This document shows positions 15,542 to 23,686 of a stretch of 36,174 bases of DNA, piece after piece. How positions within the stretch are numbered: position 1 is the first letter of the stretch; each line of letters starts with the position of its first letter. Where the stretch lies: contig NZ_JXMU01000024.1 in the NCBI RefSeq assembly GCF_001293565.1, forward strand, positions 1 to 36,174. The letters run 5' to 3'. The notes beneath the pieces were generated by a model. It did no database searches and was not told the origin of the DNA. It saw only the letters and a list, made by a program, of their open reading frames with translations. The translations under genes and the position numbers were made by a program. The stretch comes from Ahrensia marina (lineage in GTDB: Bacteria > Pseudomonadota > Alphaproteobacteria > Rhizobiales > Rhizobiaceae).

Positions 15542-17000
15542 GAGGATTCTCTACACGCGGCCAAATCTGCCGCTCTAAATTTGTATAATTATTGGTTACA
15601 GGATTGTTCGGATACGGACCATCAATAGCAACATATAGAATTTCTGGCGAAATGCGTGAAAACGCGTCATGAAAATGGTTGGTGGATTTTACAACCAAAA
15701 GCGCTTTTTTTTTCGGGTCTATACCCATATTGGAAAAAATATCCGGATTAAAAACCTGGGAGCGTACGGAGTTTAGGATGACGTCCACGCCGCCCACCTC
15801 AATCCAGGCGGCGTCACCGATGGGGACGATACTTTGCCCAAAACTTTGAACAGCGTTACGCTTGACTTTTCGAACGATCACATCCGCATCAATTGGATCG
15901 CCGGCAAACTCAGACATTTTTGCGCCAAAGCGCAGGCGCAATTGCGCGCCTTCGCCGGCTGAAAAACATGTGCGCACAGCGATTGGATCCCATATCGATG
16001 CCAGTGCAGCATTCCGGACTTTGTTGTCCATCATAGACCGCAGAATAAATGTAGAATCTCCAGGTACACCACCGCCCGGATTGTCCCATACATCGGCGAT
16101 TACAACCGGTGTTGCTGTTGCGTGCACCGCTTTTTCAAAAGCGATTGAGATGTCCAAAAACTCCGGTCTTGTTTTGCCGCGCATGGAAAACAGCTCAGCG
16201 CCAAGACGGCTTGCCAGTTCATCGCCGTTCGCTTTGTCATCATTGGTTATGACAATAATTTTGCAGCCCAAGTCAGGAACATTGCCGGCCATAAAACCGT
16301 GCACGACCGAAACGGACAGAACATTATCTGTTCCTTCCATGGCTTTAATTTTATCGACAAATCCGCGCATCGGCTGTCTGCTTGTCGGCAAAATTTCGAT
16401 CATCTTGCAGTCAAATGTACTGATTTGAGGTTTGATTTTGCCAGTCGATGTTTCATGCGCCAGTTTAACCAAAGCTTCTGCAACATCAACGAAATCCGTG
16501 TGGGGAAATTCTTTGAAAACCGTAATCAGATCGGCATTTTCCACGCGATCCGACGACAAATGACTATGCGGATCAAAAGTCACACCAATGATGACATCAG
16601 GTCCGGTCATAGCGCGCACAGCTTTGAGCAATTCGCCTTCACAATCCAGACAGTCCTGCGACACCATCGCTCCGTGGAGCCCCAATAGAACGATATCAAC
16701 AGGCATCGCCGCTTTCAGCTCGGCCAACAATTGGTCGCGTAGAAACTCCCACGTTTGTTGATTGACAAGTCCGCCCGGCTCGGCCCACGAGGCCGTGCCT
16801 TCAATGATCTCCCAATTGAACTCTTTTGCTTTCGCTTTGGCTGCCGGAAAAACCGCGCTGCATAAAGTAGGCGTCACAGGGTGCGCGCCCGGAGCAGCAT
16901 AAAAGCTGTCTTTAAAATCCTGCAGATCGGTACGAAGCGGTGAAAATGTGTTTGTTTCAGTTGCTACCGAGGCAATAAAAACACGTGTTTGATGAGCCAT
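15534..17000 (-). CDS. M81-family metallopeptidase (MlrC/microcystinase C-like)
   Basis: A 488-residue cytoplasmic zinc-dependent amidohydrolase or peptidase. Family landmarks are the N-terminal ATETNTFSP (residues 13-21), LGLHGAMVS (106-114) and TFDPHSHLS with D143, H145 and H147. In the microcystin pathway MlrC cleaves a linear tetrapeptide; most homologues sit in amino-acid or peptide uptake clusters, as here. ATG 17000 overlaps the stop of the ATPase gene by one base (TAATG). Length and motifs are normal. No other mlr genes are in the window, so microcystin breakdown is unlikely. A role in opening an imported peptide or N-acyl amino acid before the DSD1 enzyme acts is inferred. Confidence 0.88.
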   Translation of the reverse strand: MAHQTRVFIASVATETNTFSPLRTDLQDFKDSFYAAPGAHPVTPTLCSAVFPAAKAKAKEFNWEIIEGTASWAEPGGLVNQQTWEFLRDQLLAELKAAMPVDIVLLGLHGAMVSQDCLDCEGELLKAVRAMTGPDVIIGVTFDPHSHLSSDRVENADLITVFKEFPHTDFVDVAEALVKLAHETSTGKIKPQISTFDCKMIEILPTSRQPMRGFVDKIKAMEGTDNVLSVSVVHGFMAGNVPDLGCKIIVITNDDKANGDELASRLGAELFSMRGKTRPEFLDISIAFEKAVHATATPVVIADVWDNPGGGVPGDSTFILRSMMDNKVRNAALASIWDPIAVRTCFSAGEGAQLRLRFGAKMSEFAGDPIDADVIVRKVKRNAVQSFGQSIVPIGDAAWIEVGGVDVILNSVRSQVFNPDIFSNMGIDPKKKALLVVKSTNHFHDAFSRISPEILYVAIDGPYPNNPVTNNYTNLERQIWPRVENPHG

Positions 17001-17812
17001 TATGCATTTACCTGACGGGTTTTTATTCGCGGAATGGCGGATAGTAATTTACGGGTATAGGCGTGTTGCGGGTTCTCAAAAATCTCATGTTTTGTGCCCA
17101 TTTCAACGATTTCTCCTTGGTACATTACAGCCACCCGATCACTGATGTGGCGCACAACGCCAAGATCATGGCTGATGAACAACATTGATATGCCGCTATC
17201 ACGCTGAAGTTTTTTAATCAGGTTCAACACCTGCGCTTGAATTGATACGTCCAGCGCCGATACCGCTTCATCCGCGATCACCAGCTTTGGCTTTAAGATC
17301 ATTACGCGTGCGATACCTATGCGTTGGCGCTGCCCCCCGGAGAATTCATGCGGATGGCGCGTCATGACTTCAGGAGCCATGCCTACCAAATCCAGAGTCT
17401 CGGCAATCAAGACCCGCGCTTCAGCCCAGTTTTTTGCTAGCCCATGAATAAACAAAGGTTCGCCAAGTGTTTGTTCGATTGTTAAACGCGGATTGAGCGA
17501 AGCAAACGGATCCTGAAAGATCATTTGAATGTCACGGCGCAGCGGTCTGAATTGAGCAGGACTCAAGGTCAGAATATCCTGCCCGTCAAACAAGGCTTGA
17601 CCAGCGGTTGATTTTTCCAAATGCGTTAGTGTTCGCCCGACAGTCGACTTGCCACAGCCGCTTTCCCCCACAAGGCTTAAAACTTCACCCGGCGCGATAT
17701 CAAATGAAACGCCATCGACGGCTTTTATGACTTTCTTTTCGCCCAGAAAACCGGCGGCTTGCGTTTGAAAATGTGTTTTAAGATCACGAATGCTCAATAT
17801 TGCTTCTGTCAT
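17000..17812 (-). CDS. dipeptide/oligopeptide ABC transporter ATP-binding protein (DppF/OppF-like)
   Basis: A 270-residue ATPase. Walker A is GESGCGKST, the signature FSGGQRQRIG and Walker B LVIADEAVSALD (DEA in place of DEP, common in this branch). ATG 17812 overlaps the stop of the partner ATPase gene (ATGA). A TTG/ATG start further upstream would overlap the partner gene more deeply. The protein is somewhat shorter than typical DppF because the C-terminal cysteine-containing extension is missing; it ends at AIPRIKTRQVNA. It forms the ATPase heterodimer with the next gene's product. Confidence 0.92.
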   Translation of the reverse strand: MTEAILSIRDLKTHFQTQAAGFLGEKKVIKAVDGVSFDIAPGEVLSLVGESGCGKSTVGRTLTHLEKSTAGQALFDGQDILTLSPAQFRPLRRDIQMIFQDPFASLNPRLTIEQTLGEPLFIHGLAKNWAEARVLIAETLDLVGMAPEVMTRHPHEFSGGQRQRIGIARVMILKPKLVIADEAVSALDVSIQAQVLNLIKKLQRDSGISMLFISHDLGVVRHISDRVAVMYQGEIVEMGTKHEIFENPQHAYTRKLLSAIPRIKTRQVNA

Positions 17813-18783
17813 GACGCCACCTGATCGGCATAGTGGCATTTAACAGCATGATTGCCGGCGATATATGTATCGCCCGGCGTCTTCGCTATACATAAACCAG
17901 TGGCGATAGGACAACGCGGGTGAAACGCGCAACCGCTTAATTCTTCTCCAAGCGTCGGCACACGGCCCGGTATCGCTTCAAGCCACTCAACATCATGGTC
18001 GACAACCGGAATGGAGTTCAATAGGCCGCGCGTATAAGGGTGCGCCAATCTCTCAAACAGGTTTTCTGTCGTACCCGCTTCCACAATCTTGCCACGGTAC
18101 ATGACCGACACCTTGTCACAGGTCTCTGCAATCACGCCAAGATCATGCGAAATTATTATAATCGCAGTGCCTGTGCGCTCCTGCAGATCAGACATAAGCT
18201 CAAGCACTTCTTTTTGAACGGTCACATCAAGGGCAGTGGTCGGTTCGTCTGCAATCAATAGTTTCGGGTCGCAACTGAGCGCCATAGCGATCATCACCCG
18301 CTGACGCTGACCGCCGGACATTTGATGCGGAAAGCTGTCGACGCGCTCGGATGGGTTCGGAATACGGACGAGATCCAATAATTCAATGGCGCGGGCGCGT
18401 GCCGCTTTTTTTGAAATGGATTTGTGCTGGCGCAAGCTTTCTATAATCTGGTCACCAATCCGGTAGACCGGGTTCAAACTGGTCATCGGCTCTTGGAAAA
18501 TCATCGCCATGCGATTTCCCATAATCGCTCTGCGCTGTTTTGAGGAAAGCTGCAAAAGTTCTGTTCCATCGTACCGGATGGAACCATCTGTGATGCGAAC
18601 AGGTGTGCCTTCAAGCAACCCCATGATCGCCAATGAAGTCATGCTTTTTCCGCAGCCACTTTCACCAACGATGCCCAGCGTTTCGTTATCATCGACCGTG
18701 AACGAAATACCGCGCACAACAGGTTGCAATACGCCTCCTACAGAAACGGCAATGTGCAGATTTTCTACTTCAAGCAATGCCAT
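17809..18783 (-). CDS. dipeptide/oligopeptide ABC transporter ATP-binding protein (DppD/OppD-like)
   Basis: A 324-residue ATPase with Walker A GESGCGKSM, signature MSGGQRQRV and Walker B LLIADEPTTALD. The C-terminal oligopeptide-transporter extension is present, with the GCAFHPRCPIATGLC cysteine motif (iron-sulfur type in some DppD/DppF proteins). ATG 18783 comes two bases after the permease stop and is preceded by GGGGGTC. An upstream ATG at 18846 would overlap the permease by 62 bases and is unlikely. The gene is in the order typical of dpp operons. Confidence 0.92.
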   Translation of the reverse strand: MALLEVENLHIAVSVGGVLQPVVRGISFTVDDNETLGIVGESGCGKSMTSLAIMGLLEGTPVRITDGSIRYDGTELLQLSSKQRRAIMGNRMAMIFQEPMTSLNPVYRIGDQIIESLRQHKSISKKAARARAIELLDLVRIPNPSERVDSFPHQMSGGQRQRVMIAMALSCDPKLLIADEPTTALDVTVQKEVLELMSDLQERTGTAIIIISHDLGVIAETCDKVSVMYRGKIVEAGTTENLFERLAHPYTRGLLNSIPVVDHDVEWLEAIPGRVPTLGEELSGCAFHPRCPIATGLCIAKTPGDTYIAGNHAVKCHYADQVAS

Positions 18784-18784
18784 T

Positions 18785-19636
18785 TCAGACCCCCGAAATA
18801 TCGTCTTTGAACCGCGGGTCGATATTGTCGCGCAAAGCGTCGCCAACGAGGTTCATGGAGAACACAGAAAGGATAATCAGCAGCCCTGGGTATAATAAAA
18901 GCCAAGGCGCACGGGTCAGATAAATCCGCTCTTCTGAAAGCATATTGCCCCAGCTTGGCACTTCAGGCGGAAGACCAAGACCTAGAAAGTCCAGAGCAGC
19001 AGCCTGTAATTGAGCAAAAGCAAAGATAAAGCTCGCCTGCACCAAAAGCGGTGAAATAAGATTAGGCAAAATATGTCTGAACAGGATTGAACGATGCGAT
19101 GCACCAGAGCAAACCGCCGCGTCAACAAACACCTCATTTTTCAGCTTAAGTGTCATGCCGTAAAGAATACGCGCTGTTGTTGTCGCATATACAATACCGA
19201 TCACAATGATTGTATTGGCAACACTGCGCTCAAGAAGCGTGATCAAAACCAGTGCCATCAACAGTGCGGGAAACGCCATAAGCACATCGACACCGCGCAT
19301 CAGAAAGTGTCCAAGCTTGGTAAAGTAGGCCGACAACATGCCGATGAGACCGCCACTTAACAGGGCCACTACAACACTACCAACACCGATAATGACCGTC
19401 ATTCTGGCGCCGTATAAAGCACGTGAAAACGTATCCCGGCCGAAATGGTCGGTGCCGAACAGGTGCGGCCATCCCGGCTCCGCCAACCGGTTAACCGGGT
19501 CCAGTTCCAAAGGATCAAACGGCGCAATCACACCGGCAAAAACTGCCGCCAGCAATACGAGAACAAGCCACAGAAATCCGATTGTTGCCAGTTTGCGCCC
19601 TGCCAGTGCGGAAGGCATAAGTTTAAGAACACTCAT
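18785..19636 (-). CDS. dipeptide ABC transporter permease (DppC-like)
   Basis: A 283-residue inner-membrane permease of the DppC/OppC family. The N-terminal helix is followed by the family's HLFGTDHFGRDTFSRALYGAR block (residues 57-77). The EAA-type loop is near EVFVDAAVCSGASHRSILFRH. About six transmembrane segments are visible. The C terminus (LVGDALRDNIDPRFK) is typical. The start overlaps the DppB-like gene's stop as ATGA. It forms the transmembrane pair with that protein. Confidence 0.93.
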   Translation of the reverse strand: MSVLKLMPSALAGRKLATIGFLWLVLVLLAAVFAGVIAPFDPLELDPVNRLAEPGWPHLFGTDHFGRDTFSRALYGARMTVIIGVGSVVVALLSGGLIGMLSAYFTKLGHFLMRGVDVLMAFPALLMALVLITLLERSVANTIIVIGIVYATTTARILYGMTLKLKNEVFVDAAVCSGASHRSILFRHILPNLISPLLVQASFIFAFAQLQAAALDFLGLGLPPEVPSWGNMLSEERIYLTRAPWLLLYPGLLIILSVFSMNLVGDALRDNIDPRFKDDISGV

Positions 19637-20580
19637 TTCAAAGATACCCTTGGGTCGAGGCGGGCATAAGCAAGATCCACCAGCAAGTTGATCACCATGT
19701 AAAGAACAACAATCACCAGAATGACGCCCTGAATGACCGGATAATCACGGCGCAGAATGGATTGAACAACCAGTCTTCCGATGCCCGGCAAGGAGAAAAC
19801 CGTTTCAGTGACAACAGCTTCTGATATCAAAGCCGCGAAGGTAAAACCAAAGGCTGCGGCAACCGCAATCAATGCGTTACGAAACACATGTTTGATCGCG
19901 ACATTAGCCGGGTGCAAACCTTTTGCGCGTGCTGTGCGCACATGATCTTCTCGCGCGACATCCAACATGGAAGCCCGTACAAGCCGAATGATCAAAGCTG
20001 CATTAGGCGCAGCCAAAGTCAGACTTGGCAAAACCAGATAGCGTAAATTGGCCAGACCACCATCATCGGAAAGAGATGGAAAACCCGAGCTTGGAAACCA
20101 GCCCAAACCAACGGAAAAAATAAAGATAAGATATAGGCCCAGCCAAAATGTCGGTATGGAAGCGGCAAGCATTGCGCCGCCTGATGTAACCTGATCAACC
20201 CATTTGCCATGCATTGTAGCGGACAATACACCGATCGGCACACCGATTAGAACAATCCAGACCATTGTCATACATGCCAGCAATATTGATGTTTCGGCGC
20301 CTGCGGCAATCACTGACAAAACCGGTGTCTTGAAAAAGACAGATGTTCCCAGATCGCCCTGCAAGACATTACCCAGCCACACAAAATACTGAACCCAAAG
20401 CGGTTGATCCAATCCCATTTCACGTGTTAGCTGCGCCACTTCTTCTGCCGTGGCTGTGTCTCCCAAAAGAATGGAAGCAGGATCGCCCGGTATTAAATGG
20501 ACGAATAAAAACACGAGAGCAGATGCCGCTAACAATGTCGGGATAAGTGTCAAAAGGCGTTTTGCTGTATACGCTAACAT
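19633..20580 (-). CDS. dipeptide ABC transporter permease (DppB-like)
   Basis: A 315-residue permease of the DppB/OppB family. It begins MLAYTAKRLLTLIPTLLAAS, followed by FVHLIPGDPASILLGD, both typical of the family. The EAA loop is around HVRTARAKGLHPANV, and the C terminus is LVDLAYARLDPRVSLK. I choose ATG 20580; a TTG at 20601 is in frame but offers no better ribosome site. A GC-rich hairpin lies in the 75-base gap after the binding-protein gene. Confidence 0.92.
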   Translation of the reverse strand: MLAYTAKRLLTLIPTLLAASALVFLFVHLIPGDPASILLGDTATAEEVAQLTREMGLDQPLWVQYFVWLGNVLQGDLGTSVFFKTPVLSVIAAGAETSILLACMTMVWIVLIGVPIGVLSATMHGKWVDQVTSGGAMLAASIPTFWLGLYLIFIFSVGLGWFPSSGFPSLSDDGGLANLRYLVLPSLTLAAPNAALIIRLVRASMLDVAREDHVRTARAKGLHPANVAIKHVFRNALIAVAAAFGFTFAALISEAVVTETVFSLPGIGRLVVQSILRRDYPVIQGVILVIVVLYMVINLLVDLAYARLDPRVSLK

Positions 20581-20617
20581 GGCGGTTCCAGTCGCTTGCA
20601 AAATTCAATGTACTATC

Positions 20618-20641
20618 GTCCGCCGCCCAAAGACGGCGGAC
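20618..20641 (-). promoter_or_regulatory. GC-rich intercistronic hairpin after the peptide-binding-protein gene
   Basis: GTCCGCCG (20618-20625) and CGGCGGAC (20634-20641) form a perfect eight-pair stem with an eight-base loop. No T-run follows on either strand, so it more likely protects the upstream message or causes partial termination than ends the operon. Confidence 0.5.
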
Positions 20642-20655
20642 ATTGCACATTATGC

Positions 20656-22197
20656 TTATTTGGAGACATTCCAGAAGCTAGGCCAGATAAGAGTCGCCTC
20701 GCCCATTCCCTGCAATTTAGGCGAAGCAATATTGTAGGTATAAACATCGCCTGTTTTCATGGTTGGGACTTGCTCATAAATCAAAGCCTGAATTTCGCTC
20801 CAGATTTCCTGGCGTTCAGCTTCATCGGAAGACGCCGTGAAGCGGTTTTTCAACTCCTGCTTTTCAGGTGTTGCCCACCAGCCCGGATAGGTATCATTCA
20901 TAACTGAGATCAAGATTGGATCCGGTACGAACCCATGGTGGGTAAAGAACATATCCCATTGATCAGGCTGTGCACGTTTTTCGATCAATGTCGCCCAGTC
21001 ATAAACCTGAAGATCGATATTGAAACCGGCTTGTGCCAATTGCTTCGTGTAAACAATCGCCGTGTCATAATGGAACGGGTAATTTGTCGAGACCATAAAC
21101 TTAATCGGCTCGCCATTATAACCAGATTCGGCAGCCGCCGACTTTGCTTCTTCGGTTTTACCCGCACTAAAATTCTCTGTGCCTGACTCCGAATACCAAA
21201 CATTGCCTTCCGGCGCGAATGAGCCATTTGCACGCCACAAGCCTTCCGGCCCGATAGCCACCTGCAATGCCGGTGTTTTGTTTAATGCTGACTGGATGGC
21301 GCGACGCAAAGCAAAATTCTCTTTAAGCGGGCCTACTTTGGAGTTCATGAATACCAAACCGAAAATCGGGCCGCCATTGAGGATAGTCGTCACATTCTCA
21401 TCGGCATCCAATTCAGCATAAAGATCACCCGGGATGCTTTCAGCATAATCATAGTCACCAGCGCGAAGTCCGGCGATGCGCGTACCGGCATCGGGCACTG
21501 GCAGGAAGTTCAGAGCATCGAACTCCGCAACACGCTTACCGCCATATCCGTCAGCTTCGCCTTCCGGCGATACATAATCGTCAAAGCGCACGAGTTCGAT
21601 TTTCCGGTTCGGATCCCAGCTTCCAAATTTATAAGGACCGGTGCCGATGTAATTATCAGGGGAAATCGGCTCTTTGGTCGCGCCATCCATGACCGATGCC
21701 GGATATATAGCCGGACCACCATTGATGAACGCCATCAGGTTTTTCCAGGGACCGAACGGCTCTTTAAGATTGAGCGTAATTTCGTAATCGCCTGTCGCTT
21801 CCACGCTTTCCACATGATCAAACAGCAGCGAACCACGAGAACCGAATTCTCCCCAACGCTTTAGAGACGCCAGCACATCTGCCGATGTCATTTCCTCACC
21901 ATTATGAAACTTCACACCCTGCCTGAGCGAAATGACGATTGTCTTTCCATCTTCCGAAACGGTTTCACCGGAGGCCAAAAGCGGCACAGGCGCATTGGAT
22001 GCGTCAAATGTATAAAGCCCCTCAAAGATATGATGAGCAATTGTCGTGGTCAGATCAGACGTAATTACCTGCTGGTCCAAGCTTGGCGGTTCGCCAACAG
22101 TGGCATAGCGCAACACACCTTCCGCCCACACAGATGTTGATAGTGTTGTGAGCGCGGTCGCCAACGCAAATGATCTTATTGCACGTGATAGTTTCAT
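20656..22197 (-). CDS. periplasmic solute-binding protein, family 5 (dipeptide/oligopeptide type)
   Basis: A 513-residue exported binding protein. ATG 22197 follows GGGAGGA and gives a clean signal peptide (MKLSRAIRSFALATALTTLS, cleavage near VWA-E26). A longer ATG at 22266 would place the signal sequence internally. The family 5 signature runs through GKTIVISLRQGVKFHNGEEMTSADV. YIGTGPYKFGSWDP is another typical family segment. It captures the substrate for DppBCDF-like proteins. The ligand might be a small peptide, an opine-like compound or a modified amino acid; the downstream MlrC and DSD1 enzymes suggest an amino-acid derivative. Its promoter faces the divergent RidA gene. Confidence 0.92.
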   Translation of the reverse strand: MKLSRAIRSFALATALTTLSTSVWAEGVLRYATVGEPPSLDQQVITSDLTTTIAHHIFEGLYTFDASNAPVPLLASGETVSEDGKTIVISLRQGVKFHNGEEMTSADVLASLKRWGEFGSRGSLLFDHVESVEATGDYEITLNLKEPFGPWKNLMAFINGGPAIYPASVMDGATKEPISPDNYIGTGPYKFGSWDPNRKIELVRFDDYVSPEGEADGYGGKRVAEFDALNFLPVPDAGTRIAGLRAGDYDYAESIPGDLYAELDADENVTTILNGGPIFGLVFMNSKVGPLKENFALRRAIQSALNKTPALQVAIGPEGLWRANGSFAPEGNVWYSESGTENFSAGKTEEAKSAAAESGYNGEPIKFMVSTNYPFHYDTAIVYTKQLAQAGFNIDLQVYDWATLIEKRAQPDQWDMFFTHHGFVPDPILISVMNDTYPGWWATPEKQELKNRFTASSDEAERQEIWSEIQALIYEQVPTMKTGDVYTYNIASPKLQGMGEATLIWPSFWNVSK

Positions 22198-22250
22198 TAT
22201 AAATCCTCCCTTGATATGCCGTTTCCACACAACTGCGATTCCGGACATTG

Positions 22251-22265
22251 TGAAAGTTTTTTTCA
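22251..22265. promoter_or_regulatory. TGAAA-N5-TTTCA palindrome, candidate RpiR-type operator
   Basis: TGAAAGTTTTTTTCA has perfect five-base arms. It lies in the 155-base divergent region, 54 bases from the binding-protein start codon. GAAA/TTTC half-sites are common in operators of RpiR-family regulators, one of which is encoded next door. Confidence 0.35.
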
Positions 22266-22321
22266 AAAATACTGGAAAATGTCAATGGACTCTTTTCAAA
22301 AAGTATAGTTTGTGGCACCAA

Positions 22322-22336
22322 TAAGAAAGTTTCTTA
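22322..22336. promoter_or_regulatory. TAAGAAA-G-TTTCTTA palindrome, candidate RpiR-type operator
   Basis: TAAGAAAGTTTCTTA is a perfect seven-base inverted repeat around a single G. It ends 16 bases before the RidA start codon and also contains GAAA/TTTC arms, so it may be a second site for the same regulator. Confidence 0.35.
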
Positions 22337-22352
22337 CATTTTAGAGGGTATT

Positions 22353-22745
22353 ATGAAAAAATCTAAGATTGTCCGCTACGAAACAGCCGATGCCGCAGCG
22401 GGCGGAACGCCGCGCCCTTTTGCCAAGGCGGTAAGAGCCGGAGATTTTATTTATGTGTCGGGACAGGTTCCTGCCGAGGCCGGGGAAATTATTGACGGCG
22501 GCATTGTGCCTCAAACCCGAAAAGTAATGGATAACATCATTGAAGTTTTGGAGCTGGCGGATTGCGGGCTTGAAAGCGTGATCAAAGTGAATGTCTGGCT
22601 TGATGATCCACGTGACTTTTCGAGCTTTAACGGCGTCTTTAAAGAATATTTTATTGACCACCCGCCAGCACGATCCACAGTTCAATCCGCATTAATGGTT
22701 GACGCCAAGGTAGAAATTGACGTGATTGCTTATAAACCTGAATAG
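22353..22745 (+). CDS. RidA-family enamine/imine deaminase
   Basis: A 130-residue cytoplasmic protein of the RidA/YjgF family. It hydrolyses reactive enamine/imine intermediates released by PLP enzymes. The family core is visible: FIYVSGQVPAEAG, PQTRKVMDNI, SVIKVNVWL and HPPARSTVQS, where the arginine of ARSTV is the substrate-carboxylate ligand. ATG 22353 follows AGAGGG. It is the first gene of a two-gene operon with an RpiR regulator, facing the ABC/MlrC/DSD1 operon. A DSD1-type dehydratase would release exactly such enamine products, which explains the pairing. Confidence 0.92.
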   Translation: MKKSKIVRYETADAAAGGTPRPFAKAVRAGDFIYVSGQVPAEAGEIIDGGIVPQTRKVMDNIIEVLELADCGLESVIKVNVWLDDPRDFSSFNGVFKEYFIDHPPARSTVQSALMVDAKVEIDVIAYKPE

Positions 22746-22758
22746 GAAGCCGCAAGCA

Positions 22759-23637
22759 GTGAACAAGGTCATCGACATAATCTCGCAATTGAGAAAGCTG
22801 GACGGGCAATTCCCCAAGCGTGAGCAGCGCGTTGCGGATTACATAATCGCCAATGTCGAGATTGTTGCCTATCAAAGCCAGAATGAAATTGCGCGCGCTG
22901 CCGATGTGTCCGATGCAACAGTGAGCCGATTTTGCCAGACTATCGGCTGCGACGGCTTCAAGGATTTTAAAATCAACCTTGCTCAAAGTGTTGCTGTCGG
23001 ACTTCAATATATGGGCAACAGCCATGGCGATGAGTCCATTTCAGACCAGCTTGTTTCGCAAGTATTCGGCACGCTGGTCGACACACTTAACATAGCCCGG
23101 TCACAACTTGATGCTGATGCGTTAAAAGCATCGATTGATATTTTGGCAGAGGCAAAGCGCATTGTATTTTTCGGCGTTGGTGGCGGGTCGTCAAACATTG
23201 CGCGCGAAGGTGCGAACCGGTTTTTCAGACTGGGTGTGCCATCCGAAGCCCATGCAGACGGCTATTTTCAACGCATGCTGGCATCGACTTTGAAAGAAGG
23301 CGATGTCGTTTTTGCCATATCATCCAGCGGCACGCCGGTTGAACTACTCGATAGTGTGGCCATTGCCAAACAATATGGCGCACAGACAATCAGCCTTACA
23401 CGGGCTAAATCAAAACTCTCAAAAGCAACGGACATATCCATAGAAATCGATATCCCCGAAGATCAGGATATTTACAAACCAAGTGCATCAAGACTCGTAT
23501 TTGCAGCGATTGTTGACGTGCTGGCATCAGGCGTTGCACGAAAACGGCCGGAGCCTGTCAAAGAGTATCTTCGAAGAATTAGAACATCGTTGGTTTCTCT
23601 GTCCAAAGATGTCGGCCCCACGCCTATCGGTGACTAG
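22759..23637 (+). CDS. RpiR-family transcriptional regulator (HTH plus SIS domain)
   Basis: A 292-residue regulator. The N-terminal helix-turn-helix domain is at residues 1-80, with NEIARAADVSDATVSRFCQT as recognition region (42-61). A C-terminal SIS domain follows from about 115 (RIVFFGVGGGSSNIA ... FAISSSGTPVELLD), which usually senses a phosphorylated sugar or a related metabolite. The start is GTG 22759, 13 bases after the RidA stop, with AGGA upstream. A frame-extended start at 22726 would overlap RidA and lacks a ribosome site. It likely controls its own operon and the divergent transporter operon through the palindromes at 22251 and 22322. Whether it represses or activates is not visible. 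Confidence 0.9.
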   Translation: MNKVIDIISQLRKLDGQFPKREQRVADYIIANVEIVAYQSQNEIARAADVSDATVSRFCQTIGCDGFKDFKINLAQSVAVGLQYMGNSHGDESISDQLVSQVFGTLVDTLNIARSQLDADALKASIDILAEAKRIVFFGVGGGSSNIAREGANRFFRLGVPSEAHADGYFQRMLASTLKEGDVVFAISSSGTPVELLDSVAIAKQYGAQTISLTRAKSKLSKATDISIEIDIPEDQDIYKPSASRLVFAAIVDVLASGVARKRPEPVKEYLRRIRTSLVSLSKDVGPTPIGD

Positions 23638-23686
23638 GTTGGACTATCGCAAGCTTTCTAAACTACCTGTGTGCCTCAGTCCGTCT

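Noticed and set aside
15534-17000. Microcystin degradation (mlr) cluster
   Set aside because: Only the MlrC homologue is present, in an ABC-transporter operon; no mlrA, mlrB or mlrD.
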